Shown here: positions 1-8,607 of the stretch, piece after piece
How positions within the stretch are numbered: the stretch's first letter is position 1
How the letters are laid out: each line of letters opens with the position of its first letter
Source of the DNA: JANQGG01 sp964642175
GTDB lineage: Bacteria > Bacteroidota > Chlorobiia > Chlorobiales > Chloroherpetonaceae
DNA length: 64,000 bases
Assembly (NCBI GenBank): GCA_964642175.1
Contig: CAZXOK010000001.1
Location: forward strand, 790,233-854,232
Direction: 5' to 3'
Program-made: the position numbers and the translations under genes
Notes under the pieces: model-generated
Told to the model about the DNA's origin: nothing
Seen by the model: only the letters and a program-made list of their open reading frames with translations
Databases searched by the model: none

Positions 1-942
1 AGGATCTTCATGTTCCCAATGGTGTTTGCCCAGCAGTTTTATTATACCAATGCCAAAAGAGGTGAGCGAGGCAACCACCATCATACCAACGCCGGGCCAC
101 AAGGTCCAGGTAACCAGGTGGGTAAACCAATTGACCTGCCCCGGATCGACCGGTGCCAATGCGCCCGAATTAAGAATGTATGGCGGAAGGATCAGCCAGG
201 AAATAGCAGCACCAATCAGCAGGGAAATACCGGCTCGCGAGCCGATAATCATCCCGAAACCTAGCAGTAAAAGTGAGGGATCCAGCACAAAGCCGGCTTG
301 TTTTAAGCCGTAGGATTTAAGTCCGCTTAGCGAGGCATAGAGGCCGGAAAAGGGTTTAAAAAGCTGTAATTGCGGGAGTTTAAAGAAGAGGTCGCTAAAA
401 AGTTTGGCCCCAAAGCTCAGCATGCCGGCGCTGAACAGGGCTGCAATTTTGTCCAGGCTGTCTTTGTTATTGGCGTGAAGATCGGTCAGGGTTTCTGCCG
501 TGGCAATGCCCGAAGGAAACGGGATGTTATCGTGAATTAACAATTGCCTGCGCAGGCCAACGGCAACAATAATCCCCAGGAGGCTGACCATAAACACCCA
601 TGCGATGAGAATTGGCATAGGCAGGCTTTGACCGGTAATGATGGTATAGGCCGGAATGGGCGCCACCAAACCGCCAGAGATAATCGAGGCTGAAGCCGAG
701 GCGGTGGTCTGGTTATACGTATTTTCTTCCAGGCTCCAGGGTGAGGTTTTGAATACATCCGAAAAGACCTTCCAGAAGGCATAGCCCAGAAGCGCTGCGA
801 TGATGGACATATTGAACGACCAGCCGATTTTAAGGCCGCTATAGACATTGCAGGGCGTGAGAATAGCCCCGATAATGATGCCTGTAAGAATGGCTCGCAC
901 GGTAAACTGCACTGGAGAAGGTGTTAAAGAACGCGTTACCAT
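1..942 (-). CDS. OPT-family oligopeptide/metal-peptide transporter, N-terminal part (cut by window edge)
   Basis: The minus-strand frame is open from an ATG at 942 to the left edge, giving the first 314 residues. The product is very hydrophobic with many membrane segments. It carries the run NTYNQTTASASASIISGG, typical of the OPT superfamily (bacterial members import oligopeptides or metal complexes across the inner membrane), preceded by an N-terminal helix with ANVYSGLK-like character (here PCNVYSGLKIGWSFN). The C-terminal half is outside the window, so the stop cannot be seen. Its ATG overlaps the stop codon of the upstream SDR gene by one base (TAATG), so the two genes are probably translated together. 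The substrate cannot be predicted from sequence. Confidence 0.85.
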   Translation of the reverse strand, partial: MVTRSLTPSPVQFTVRAILTGIIIGAILTPCNVYSGLKIGWSFNMSIIAALLGYAFWKVFSDVFKTSPWSLEENTYNQTTASASASIISGGLVAPIPAYTIITGQSLPMPILIAWVFMVSLLGIIVAVGLRRQLLIHDNIPFPSGIATAETLTDLHANNKDSLDKIAALFSAGMLSFGAKLFSDLFFKLPQLQLFKPFSGLYASLSGLKSYGLKQAGFVLDPSLLLLGFGMIIGSRAGISLLIGAAISWLILPPYILNSGALAPVDPGQVNWFTHLVTWTLWPGVGMMVVASLTSFGIGIIKLLGKHHWEHEDP

Positions 943-1682
943 TAAAACAGACGCCGCCCTCCATCGATGTTGATCACTTCGCCGGTGATGTATTCGGAGT
1001 CTAACAGGAACATAATGGCGCGGATGATGTCGTCAGGTGATCCGAAACGGTTCAGCGGGATCTTCTCCAGGATTTCCTTTTCATAGGTTTTATCGCGCTC
1101 GGGATTGTGCAGAATAGTGCCCGGTGCAATGGAATTAACCAGAATATGGGGAGCAAATTCCTTGGCAAAAATTTTTGTGATATGCTGAATGCCGAGCTTT
1201 GAGACCGTATATGGCGCGAATCTTCGCCAGACCAGCTCGGCAGAGACATCGGTTATGGTGATAATACGCGAGACAAACGTTTGTTTGAGCATCATTTTTG
1301 CCGCTTCCTGCATAGTAAAAAATGTGCCTTTTAAGTTGGTGTTTACCAGGTTATCCCAGTCATCTTCCGAGACTTTAGGAAGCGGGGTCTGGTAAAAGTT
1401 CGATGCGTTAGGGATAAGCAGATCCAGCTGAGAGTGCTCCGATTTAAAGGCCTCAAAGGCTTCCATAATGGAGGAGACTTTCGAAACATCACAATAGGCC
1501 ATTCCCGAAGAGGGAGAGATGCGCTGAATTTCTTTTAGTGTATCCCTGGCCTGGCTATCGGAAGAAAAGTAGGTGAAAAATATGGCGTATCCTCTACCGG
1601 CAAGTGAAATGGCAATTTCGCGCCCCAGGCGGTTCGACGCACCGGTAATGAAACATACTTTTTGTGTTGCATCGCGCATCAT
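942..1682 (-). CDS. Short-chain dehydrogenase/reductase, pteridine-reductase-like
   Basis: This 246-residue protein is a classical-length SDR. Its N-terminal cofactor motif is TGASNRLGREIA, where the Arg suggests an NADP(H) preference. The family Asn-containing segment reads LIPNASNFYQT, a Ser lies in ITDVSAEL, and the catalytic Tyr/Lys pair is in YTVSKLG. It ends with a C-terminal NIDGGRRLF. The combination TGxxxRxG with a C-terminal DGG resembles FolM/PTR1 pteridine reductases, but general SDR ketoreductase activity is also possible. The start has two adjacent ATG codons (1682 and 1679). It overlaps the downstream OPT transporter by one base, suggesting an operon. The link between an SDR and a transporter is only contextual. 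Confidence 0.85.
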   Translation of the reverse strand: MMRDATQKVCFITGASNRLGREIAISLAGRGYAIFFTYFSSDSQARDTLKEIQRISPSSGMAYCDVSKVSSIMEAFEAFKSEHSQLDLLIPNASNFYQTPLPKVSEDDWDNLVNTNLKGTFFTMQEAAKMMLKQTFVSRIITITDVSAELVWRRFAPYTVSKLGIQHITKIFAKEFAPHILVNSIAPGTILHNPERDKTYEKEILEKIPLNRFGSPDDIIRAIMFLLDSEYITGEVINIDGGRRLF

Positions 1683-1919
1683 AATTCAGGGTTTTTTTGA
1701 TTAAGTCCTTTGGCTATGGATGCTTTAAACTATTCAAACCCGATCAAAAAAAAAATGTTCAAATGCAGAAATCCCTCTCTGTTAAGGAAATTTAAGGCTA
1801 GGGATGCCGGATAAAAGCGCAAAATGCCACGGTAAAAGTGGTTAAAACATTGAAATAATTGTAACTTTTCAGGTATGGCTTATGGCAAACCTTATACACA
1901 TAAAAACCAACGCTAAATA

Positions 1920-4739
1920 ATGGATAAACATGGTCAGGTGGTTCAGCATGCTGAGCATGCAGTAAGCAGCGGTCAACTTGGATTGTTGTTTTTAATTATA
2001 GCATTGGTGCTTGGCGCAGCTACGCGCTATTTCCTGAGGAAAACCCCGGTACCTTATACCGTAGCCCTGCTGGTGATCGGTTTGGGGCTGGGTTTGCTGG
2101 AACGCAATCAATGGCTGAAGGGTGAGGGGATTTTGGGTGAAATTGGTGCAGCTATCCATATGGCCTCACAAATCGACCCGCATTTCATTTTATTTGTCTT
2201 TTTACCCACACTTATCTTTGAAGCTGCGTTTGCCATGGATGTGCATGTTTTCAAACGCTCCATTACAAATGTTGTGCTTTTAGCCGTACCCGGATTACTG
2301 ATCGGAACGGCCATACTCGGTGGTATGTCGATGTTTTTTCCTTACAACTGGGACTGGACTGTGGCACTCATGTTTGGCGCTCTCTTAAGCGCTACCGACC
2401 CGGTGGCAGTGGTAGCCCTGCTCAAGGAGCTGGGGGCGAGCAAAAAACTTGCTACGCTTATTGAAGGCGAATCGCTCCTGAACGACGGCACGGCGATCGT
2501 GATTTTTATGGTATTTCTCTCCGCCGTTACCGCCTCGGGGCAAATGGGCTCTGTAGGAAGTGTTTTTGGCGATTTTAGCTGGGTAGCTTTTGGTGGTATT
2601 CTTCTCGGTTTGATCATTGCTGCGGTTACCATCTGGTGGCTGAGACATGTGTTTAATGATGCCCTGGTTGAAATTACGCTCACAGTAGCCGCCGCTTACC
2701 TGGTGTTTTATGTGGCTGAATCATTTTTGCATGTTTCCGGGGTGTTGGCACTGGTGGCTTTAGGCTTATTGCTGGCCGGTGTTGGCCGCACACGCATCAG
2801 CCCGGAAGTAGAAGGCTTTCTGCACCAATTTTGGGAAATGACAGCCTACCTGGCCAATACGCTCATCTTTATCCTGGTTGGCGTTGTGATTGCCGAACGC
2901 GCTGCGGTTGGCACCTTGCAGGATTGGATGATCCTGGGCATTCTTTACATTGGCATTCATGTGGCACGGGCCGTGGTGATCGCCCTCTTGTACCCGATCC
3001 TGAGAAAATCCGGGTATGGTTTGCCGGTAAAAGAAGCCATTGTGGTTTGGTGGGGTGGCTTGCGTGGTGCAGTAGGCCTGGCCCTGGGATTGCTTGTGGC
3101 GCAAAATACCCTGATCCCCGAAGAGATTCGCGGGCAGATTTTGTTCCATTGTGCCGGCATTGTAACACTAACATTACTGATCAATGGAACCACAACCCGA
3201 AATTTAATCAAGGCCCTCGGTATGCAGAAAGTAGCTGCAGCAAAGGCCCTGATGCTGGATAATGCGATTAAATTTATCCGTGAAGATGCCGATAAGAACT
3301 ACGCCGTGCTTCGTGAAAACAAATTCCTTTCCGGAGCCGATTGGGAGCGGGTTAGAGGGTACATGCCAAGGCGCAAAACGCCTAAAGAAAAAGGGGAAGT
3401 CACTAAAGTTGAAGAAGTAGACCTGGCTACTGAGGCCAGACGGCGGATTCTGGAGGCTCAAAAACGCAGCTACTGGCACCAGTTCGAAGAAGGCATCCTT
3501 GGGCAGGGCGCTGTAAGGCGGTTGAGTGAAGCGGTTAATATTTCGCTTGACCATGAGTTGGATGTGGAACTGAACGACTGGAAAGAACTGGAGCATTTCT
3601 GGCAGTTCCCGGTTATTCTCACCAAGCTCCAGCGTTTTCCGCTGATCGGGAAAATGGTACGCAAAAGCCTTTACGATCGACTGGCTTTCGGCTACGATAT
3701 TGCCCGCGGGTATGTGGTTGCGGTTGAAGAGATCGCTGAGAATATCGAAAATATTGCCCATGATGAAAATGTGGCAATTGATCTTCAGGTTGAGCTGCAC
3801 CTGAACCGTGGCATTGCCCTGGGTGCTATTAAAAAACTCAGGGAAACATTCCCGGAAATTGCCGTGGCCATTGAAACCAAAACCGCTGCACGGTTAATGC
3901 TTAACCACGAGCGTAACTCTATTCGCAAGTTGCAGGGTTCTGGCGTTTTGAATGAAGTGGAAGCTTCACGATTGTGCGGCGCTGTAGAACGGCGAATGAA
4001 AAAGATTTTTGAAACACCACCGGCCATTGATTTACCCGAACCCCGCGATATGCTCAGAGAGATCCAGTGGCTCAGTGGTTTGGGTGAAAGCATCCTGAAA
4101 AAAATATGGAGCATTTCAAAAGAAGAAATTGTTGCAGAAGGGGATGAATTGTTCAAGAAACATGGATTGGGTGAATCGGTTCTGATTATTGTCAGGGGTA
4201 CAGTGCGGTTGTCTTACGAAAAGGACATTGCCGATTATGCCGGTACCGGGGCAACCCTGGGAGAACTGGCCCTGCTTTCATCAGAGTCATATTCCTTTGA
4301 TGCGGTGGCAGACTCGAATGTTCAGTTATTGAAGCTACCTGCCGAGGAACTAAAGAAAATTTTTGCCGAGCACCCCGAAATCCACGAAAAGCTTTGGCAT
4401 GCTGCCGGTGCACGAGCCGCCGAAAGCAAACTCAGAGCCCTGGAGCCCTTTAAACAATGGGGGCAAACACGCCTGAAACGCTGGTTGATGAATGGAACGG
4501 TTGTGCGTCCTCCTAAAGATCGTTTGCAGATGGTGAAAGGAACCATTGTACTTCTTTCGGGGAAAGCCAGCCGCTTTGATGAGCATGGCACAAAAGAGGG
4601 CTTTGAGCCAATATCGGTGTTACGGTCTGCTAAAGTCTTTTTTGAAGAGAATTCAGTTGTATTTTTATGTCCGGCTATTAAACAGGCATCAGACCCGATA
4701 AATGGTCTCTCGCTGAAACAGCCACAGGCATCACAATAA
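1920..4739 (+). CDS. NhaP/SOS1-like Na+(K+)/H+ antiporter with C-terminal cyclic-nucleotide-binding domain
   Basis: This 939-residue inner-membrane antiporter has about twelve membrane segments in residues 20-430. The CPA1 ion-binding core shows as SATDPVAVVALLKELGA followed by LIEGESLLNDGTAIVIF, and a later GGLRGAVGLALG helix is also present. A long cytosolic region follows (about residues 440-720), then a cyclic-nucleotide-binding-like fold (about 740-850) with GTVRLSYEK and a GELALLSSESYSFDAVAD phosphate cassette. The length and order match plant SOS1-type exchangers rather than the shorter NhaP (about 400-550 residues). It should export Na+ or K+ in exchange for protons. The cassette has Ser-Tyr where cAMP-binding proteins usually have Arg, so ligand binding is doubtful. 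An ABC ATPase gene starts 17 bases downstream. Confidence 0.93.
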   Translation: MDKHGQVVQHAEHAVSSGQLGLLFLIIALVLGAATRYFLRKTPVPYTVALLVIGLGLGLLERNQWLKGEGILGEIGAAIHMASQIDPHFILFVFLPTLIFEAAFAMDVHVFKRSITNVVLLAVPGLLIGTAILGGMSMFFPYNWDWTVALMFGALLSATDPVAVVALLKELGASKKLATLIEGESLLNDGTAIVIFMVFLSAVTASGQMGSVGSVFGDFSWVAFGGILLGLIIAAVTIWWLRHVFNDALVEITLTVAAAYLVFYVAESFLHVSGVLALVALGLLLAGVGRTRISPEVEGFLHQFWEMTAYLANTLIFILVGVVIAERAAVGTLQDWMILGILYIGIHVARAVVIALLYPILRKSGYGLPVKEAIVVWWGGLRGAVGLALGLLVAQNTLIPEEIRGQILFHCAGIVTLTLLINGTTTRNLIKALGMQKVAAAKALMLDNAIKFIREDADKNYAVLRENKFLSGADWERVRGYMPRRKTPKEKGEVTKVEEVDLATEARRRILEAQKRSYWHQFEEGILGQGAVRRLSEAVNISLDHELDVELNDWKELEHFWQFPVILTKLQRFPLIGKMVRKSLYDRLAFGYDIARGYVVAVEEIAENIENIAHDENVAIDLQVELHLNRGIALGAIKKLRETFPEIAVAIETKTAARLMLNHERNSIRKLQGSGVLNEVEASRLCGAVERRMKKIFETPPAIDLPEPRDMLREIQWLSGLGESILKKIWSISKEEIVAEGDELFKKHGLGESVLIIVRGTVRLSYEKDIADYAGTGATLGELALLSSESYSFDAVADSNVQLLKLPAEELKKIFAEHPEIHEKLWHAAGARAAESKLRALEPFKQWGQTRLKRWLMNGTVVRPPKDRLQMVKGTIVLLSGKASRFDEHGTKEGFEPISVLRSAKVFFEENSVVFLCPAIKQASDPINGLSLKQPQASQ

Positions 4740-4756
4740 TCAAGTTTAAATTAAGA

Positions 4757-5464
4757 ATGATAAAATTAGTATCGGTCAAGAAGCAGTTAAATCTCTCCAA
4801 GGATATTCGCCAAACCATTATTCCAAACCTGACTCTGGAGATTAAAAAAGGAGAGTTTGTTGCCATTACAGGTCCTTCGGGCTCCGGTAAATCCACATTG
4901 CTTTATATCATGGGCGGGTTGGATAAACCTACATCCGGCGAAGTATGGCTGGACGACGAAAATATCGCCAAAAAGAATGAAGATGAAATGACACGGATTC
5001 GAAACGAGAAAATCGGATTCATCTACCAGTTCCATTTTCTGCTTCCGGAATTTACAGCCCTCGATAATGTGATGATGCCAATGCTGATCAATCCCAAATA
5101 CAATCGCAAATCGGCAAAAGAACGCTCCGAAATGCTTCTGGATACCGTAGGATTGTCTAATAAAATGCAAAACAAGCCCTCGCAGCTCTCAGGCGGTCAG
5201 CAACAACGTGTGGCCATAGCCAGATCCCTGGCAACTGAACCCGTGGTCCTTTTTGGGGATGAGCCTACGGGTAACCTGGACTCAAAATCTGCTAACAATG
5301 TCTACCAGCTGTTCAGTAAGCTCAACAAGGAATTTCAGCAGACTATTGTGATCGTCACCCACGATGACGATTTCGCCAGAACCGCCCATAGAAAGATCCA
5401 CCTGGTGGATGGCAAAATCGATAGTGATATCCGGTTGAATACAGAGAGATTAGAGTCGGTTTAA
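4757..5464 (+). CDS. LolD/MacB-type ABC transporter ATP-binding protein
   Basis: This 235-residue ATPase has a Walker A (GPSGSGKST), a Q-loop in FIYQFHFLLPEFTALDNV, the signature LSGGQQQRVAIARSLA, a Walker B (VVLFGDEPTGNLDS) and the H-loop VTHDD. The QFHFLLPEFTALDNV segment is characteristic of the LolD/MacB/FtsE subgroup, which powers lipoprotein release or mechanotransmission rather than bulk import. No matching permease lies beside it. It starts 17 bases after the antiporter stop on the same strand, so it is probably co-transcribed, though no functional tie is known. A second ATPase of the same subgroup lies at 30258-30971. Its stop overlaps the convergent small gene by four bases. Confidence 0.9.
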   Translation: MIKLVSVKKQLNLSKDIRQTIIPNLTLEIKKGEFVAITGPSGSGKSTLLYIMGGLDKPTSGEVWLDDENIAKKNEDEMTRIRNEKIGFIYQFHFLLPEFTALDNVMMPMLINPKYNRKSAKERSEMLLDTVGLSNKMQNKPSQLSGGQQQRVAIARSLATEPVVLFGDEPTGNLDSKSANNVYQLFSKLNKEFQQTIVIVTHDDDFARTAHRKIHLVDGKIDSDIRLNTERLESV

Positions 5465-5718
5465 AGCCCGTAGTTGGCGTGAATGTAAGCCCTGACAGCG
5501 CATGTGCATAAAGGCTTATTGCCAAACAAAATAGATTTAGGGCAATAACCGGATTTATTTTCAGCAATAAATGAAATTTTATCTGACAACGGTATAGATA
5601 CCTTGCAGCAAGGAAGGGGATTGTTATTTAAACATCGAAATAAATGCGGACAATCCTTCTCGGTTTTCAGGATAGTCTCCGGAACATTTATATCCGGTGG
5701 TTTATGTTTTGTTTTCAT
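5461..5718 (-). CDS. Small cysteine-rich protein of unknown function
   Basis: The frame encodes 85 residues from an ATG at 5718; a GTG one codon upstream is possible but less likely. It has seven cysteines in a patterned arrangement: CPHLFRC, then CC, then YCPKS, then CTCAVRAYI near the C-terminus. The closing CxC(A/P)VR-like segment recalls small Cys-rich proteins I have seen in Bacteroidota genomes, but I cannot name a family. The pattern could bind zinc or an Fe-S cluster (inference). The gene converges with the LolD-like gene and fills an otherwise empty 290-base interval. It is real only if the cysteine pattern proves conserved. Confidence 0.55.
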   Translation of the reverse strand: MKTKHKPPDINVPETILKTEKDCPHLFRCLNNNPLPCCKVSIPLSDKISFIAENKSGYCPKSILFGNKPLCTCAVRAYIHANYGL

Positions 5719-5753
5719 CACCTAAAGATCAAGATCGTTAGGGTAATCAGAAC

Positions 5754-7067
5754 TTAGTGATAAGGATAATAAATATAGAAAGAAATGGAAGCGATTGCAA
5801 GCAGCCACATACCCGGTTTAACTTCGGAAATACGACCACTAAGCAGCTTAAGTATTGGAAATGCTATAAATCCTGCAGTAATACCCACGCCAATGTTGAA
5901 CGAAAAAATCATTAAAGAAATGCATAAAAACGCCGGAATCAACTCGGTGTAGTCGTTAAACTTGATATTTAGGATAGACTCAAGCATAAACATTCCGACT
6001 ATCACCAGTGCCGGTCCATATGCAAATGAAGGTATGGCGGTTAAAACCGGAGAAAAAAACAGGGTCAGAAAGAAGAGCAGTGCTACAACAACAGCTGTAA
6101 ATCCGGTACGCCCGCCAGCCTCTATCCCTGAAGCCGATTCTATGTAAACCCCGGCTGTGGTTGTGCCGCAAACAGAAGCTACAATAGTAGACAGGGCATC
6201 AACAAGCATGGGTTTTTGAATGTCGGGTAAGTTTCCCGATTTATCCAAGAGGTTTGCCCTGGCCGAAAGACCGATCAAAGAGCCCATGGTATCGACAAAA
6301 TCCATCACCAGCACAGAGACAATTACACTTATAAATCCCCAGGTCAGAGCACCGGCCAAATCGAATTCGAGAAAAATATCTGAAATACTTGGCGGCCAGC
6401 TCCAGACTTTTTGAGGTACCGGGGCCAGGTCTAAACCAAAAGCCAGCAAGGTGACGCTTAATATCCCGATCAGCAACCCCCCGGTTAGTTTTTTAATAAT
6501 AAGGAAACTGGTAAGTAACAAACCACTAACGGCAAGAATTGCCTGGGGTGAAAGGAGATTTCCCAATCGTACCGGGGCACCTTCTACTCCGAGGGTGATC
6601 AGATCCATAGCCTGAAAACCCAGAAACGCCAGGAATAATCCTATCCCAACTGCAAAACTGTGTTTGAGAGAATTAGGGATTGAATTGGCAAGCCATGCCC
6701 TTAGATTTAATAAAGTGATCAGGGTAAAGAACACACCGCTGAAAAAAATAGCACCTAAGGCAGTTTGCCAGGAATAACCCAGGGATACAACCACAGTGTA
6801 GGCAATAAAGGCATTTTCGCCCATATATGGTGCAATGGCAAACGGTCTTTTGGCATAAAGTCCCATTAAGAGCGTGCCAAAAACAGCAGTGATTATTGTA
6901 GCTACCATGCTGGGACCCTTGGGAATTCCAGCAGCTTCCAGAATGGCCGGGTTTACCACTATGATATAGGACACGGTAGCAAAAGTTGTTAGCCCGGCAA
7001 GCAGTTCCTGTTGAAATGAGGTGTTGTTTTCTGAGAATCTGAAATAACCGGAAACAAGCTTGAGCAT
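5754..7067 (-). CDS. NCS2-family nucleobase permease (AzgA/PbuG-like, guanine/hypoxanthine)
   Basis: This 437-residue integral membrane protein is the usual length for the AzgA-like branch of NCS2. It has the N-terminal ELLAGLTTFATVSYIIVVNP segment, the MGENAFIAY motif that follows PFAIAPY, and a C-terminal domain with SASGIEAGGRTGFTAVVVA, all typical of PbuG/GhxP purine:H+ symporters. It should take up hypoxanthine, guanine or adenine. It stands alone on the minus strand, with 236 bases before the divergent GAF gene. I looked for a purine riboswitch in that leader and saw none. Confidence 0.92.
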   Translation of the reverse strand: MLKLVSGYFRFSENNTSFQQELLAGLTTFATVSYIIVVNPAILEAAGIPKGPSMVATIITAVFGTLLMGLYAKRPFAIAPYMGENAFIAYTVVVSLGYSWQTALGAIFFSGVFFTLITLLNLRAWLANSIPNSLKHSFAVGIGLFLAFLGFQAMDLITLGVEGAPVRLGNLLSPQAILAVSGLLLTSFLIIKKLTGGLLIGILSVTLLAFGLDLAPVPQKVWSWPPSISDIFLEFDLAGALTWGFISVIVSVLVMDFVDTMGSLIGLSARANLLDKSGNLPDIQKPMLVDALSTIVASVCGTTTAGVYIESASGIEAGGRTGFTAVVVALLFFLTLFFSPVLTAIPSFAYGPALVIVGMFMLESILNIKFNDYTELIPAFLCISLMIFSFNIGVGITAGFIAFPILKLLSGRISEVKPGMWLLAIASISFYIYYPYH

Positions 7068-7303
7068 AATAAACCCTTAATTAAAAGAATGGGGAAAATA
7101 AAAGAAAAATTAGTTTGGTTTTGTATTATTAGTTAGTCTGAACTGCAAACCAGATAAGGTAAATATTATCAGAAAGTTATTGAACATTGTATTTTACATT
7201 AGGGTTAAAAAAGAAAGAAAATTGCAGTGGGATTTCAAAACTGCTTTTTAAGGTTGAAACTCTTTTGGACGTTCAACAGTTAAAAAGCATAAATTTATGA
7301 ATT

Positions 7304-7792
7304 ATGATACTCGAAAAAGAAGAACTAACTGCTGAAGATAAAAGTGAATTATATAAATCCTTGACCAAAAAACTTTTTCTTCTTGTAAATTCAGATCACG
7401 ACTACATATCCAATGCTGCAAACTTTGTGGCTATCATGTACCAAAATCTTCCTGAGATAAACTGGACAGGCGTCTATTTTTACAGATCAGGTAAATTAAA
7501 ACTTGGCCCTTTCCAGGGAATGCAAGCCACGCCAACAATTGAACTGGGTAGCGATCTTTCAGGTAGTGCTGCAAATCAAAAGAAAACGCTCGTAATAGAC
7601 GATTCAAATATATATCCCGGTCAGCAGATTGGTGATAGCAGTTCGAGCTCGGCTATAGCCGTTCCGTTAATTAAAGATGGCCATCTGCTTGGTGTGTTAC
7701 AACTTACAAGCGACTCGTTAAACCGCTTTGATGCTGAAGATAAAGCCGGATTAGAAAATCTTTGTGAAGTGTTCCTGATGATTCTCAAGTAG
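7304..7792 (+). CDS. GAF-domain protein related to free methionine-(R)-sulfoxide reductase, catalytic cysteines absent
   Basis: The 162 residues align along their whole length with fRMsr (E. coli MsrC/YebR): NWTGVYFY, LGPFQG, KKTLVIDD, a IAVPLIKDGHLLGVLQL segment, and a C-terminal FDAEDKAGLENL. fRMsr reduces free Met-(R)-sulfoxide with three cysteines, found in ACT, GVCG and IACD motifs. Here those positions read ATP (Thr76), DLSG (Ser86) and QIGD (Gly110). The only cysteine is Cys134, outside the pocket. It is therefore probably not a reductase and may bind a ligand as a sensor. It lies upstream of ahpC and ahpD, which fits a redox-stress setting. The family is confident; the function is not. 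Confidence 0.82.
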   Translation: MILEKEELTAEDKSELYKSLTKKLFLLVNSDHDYISNAANFVAIMYQNLPEINWTGVYFYRSGKLKLGPFQGMQATPTIELGSDLSGSAANQKKTLVIDDSNIYPGQQIGDSSSSSAIAVPLIKDGHLLGVLQLTSDSLNRFDAEDKAGLENLCEVFLMILK

Positions 7793-7952
7793 CATGCCCT
7801 GATACCAACAAAGAAATGAATAGTCACCCTAAAATTTTTTTGAAAAAAATTCAATTTCTAAACGTTTTATATCCAATTGCTCTTTTCACTAATAGTAATA
7901 GGTATTAATAATATTTAAATTATCTTCAAATAACATAAAAAACTTAACAATT

Positions 7953-8495
7953 ATGGTAACTGTAGGTCAAAAATTTCCGGATTTCAATCTTGAAGCTTGT
8001 GTATCGATGGAGCACGGCAAAGAATTTAAACACATCTTATTAGAAGATCAGCTTAAAAGCGGAAAGTGGCAAGTCATATTTTTCTGGCCTAAAGATTTTA
8101 CATTTGTCTGCCCTACCGAGATTAAATCGTTTAACGATGCATACGATGATTTCCGCGATCGCGATGCTGAGCTTCTAGGTGCCAGTACAGATACAGCTTT
8201 TGTGCATCTTGCCTGGCGACAGCATCATCCGGATCTCAAAGACTTGAAATTCCCAATGCTGGCTGATGCAGCCAAAAGACTTTCAGGGGATTTAGGGATT
8301 TTAACCTCAGACGATCAGGTGGCACTTCGTGCAACTTACATTATTGATCCTGATGGTATTGTGCGTTGGGTGAACATTAACGATCTGAGTGTTGGAAGAA
8401 ACATCCAGGAAACAGTTCGTGTGTTGGATGCGCTTCAAACAGATGAACTATGCCCATGCAATTGGCAGAAGGGCGAAGATGTTCTTCATCCCTAA
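7953..8495 (+). CDS. ahpC: Alkyl hydroperoxide reductase AhpC (peroxiredoxin, AhpD-partnered type)
   Basis: The protein has 180 residues. The peroxidatic cysteine Cys53 sits in FWPKDFTFVCPTEIKSF. The C-terminus carries a resolving pair Cys167-Pro-Cys169 in TDELCPCNWQKG, the arrangement of the actinobacterial AhpC that is recharged by AhpD rather than AhpF. SVGRNIQETVRVLDALQ precedes it, as in that subgroup. It reduces hydrogen peroxide, alkyl peroxides and possibly peroxynitrite in the cytoplasm. The AhpD gene follows 112 bases downstream, which supports the assignment. The 160-base upstream region is very AT-rich and probably holds the promoter. Confidence 0.95.
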   Translation: MVTVGQKFPDFNLEACVSMEHGKEFKHILLEDQLKSGKWQVIFFWPKDFTFVCPTEIKSFNDAYDDFRDRDAELLGASTDTAFVHLAWRQHHPDLKDLKFPMLADAAKRLSGDLGILTSDDQVALRATYIIDPDGIVRWVNINDLSVGRNIQETVRVLDALQTDELCPCNWQKGEDVLHP

Positions 8496-8561
8496 ACTAA
8501 TTATTGTCAATGTTCCTTAGAACGAAGTTTAAGACAAACTTGCTTGCTAACATTAACACTC

Positions 8562-8586
8562 AAAGGGCGTTTTATTAACGCCTTTT
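8562..8586 (+). terminator. Hairpin with T-rich right arm between ahpC and ahpD
   Basis: The arms AAAGGGCGTT and AACGCCTTTT surround a short TTATT loop and pair with one mismatch. The right arm ends in four T residues but no long U-tract follows. It lies after the ahpC stop and before ahpD on the same strand, so it may reduce read-through or stabilise the ahpC message instead of ending it fully. Confidence 0.5.
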
Positions 8587-8607
8587 GCGTGTAAAACCCT
8601 AAATATT

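Noticed and set aside
2766..3262. Long antisense frames inside the antiporter gene
   Set aside because: They are on the opposite strand or other frame within a strongly conserved coding region, with no family match, so they are shadows.
7068..7303. Purine riboswitch in front of the NCS2 permease
   Set aside because: The leader is AT-rich and lacks the conserved three-way-junction sequences; no supporting structure found by eye.
7304..7792. Functional free methionine-(R)-sulfoxide reductase
   Set aside because: All three catalytic cysteine positions are substituted.
7833..7852. AT-only inverted repeat as terminator of the GAF gene
   Set aside because: The stem is only A-T pairs with no GC core, and such runs are frequent in AT-rich spacers.
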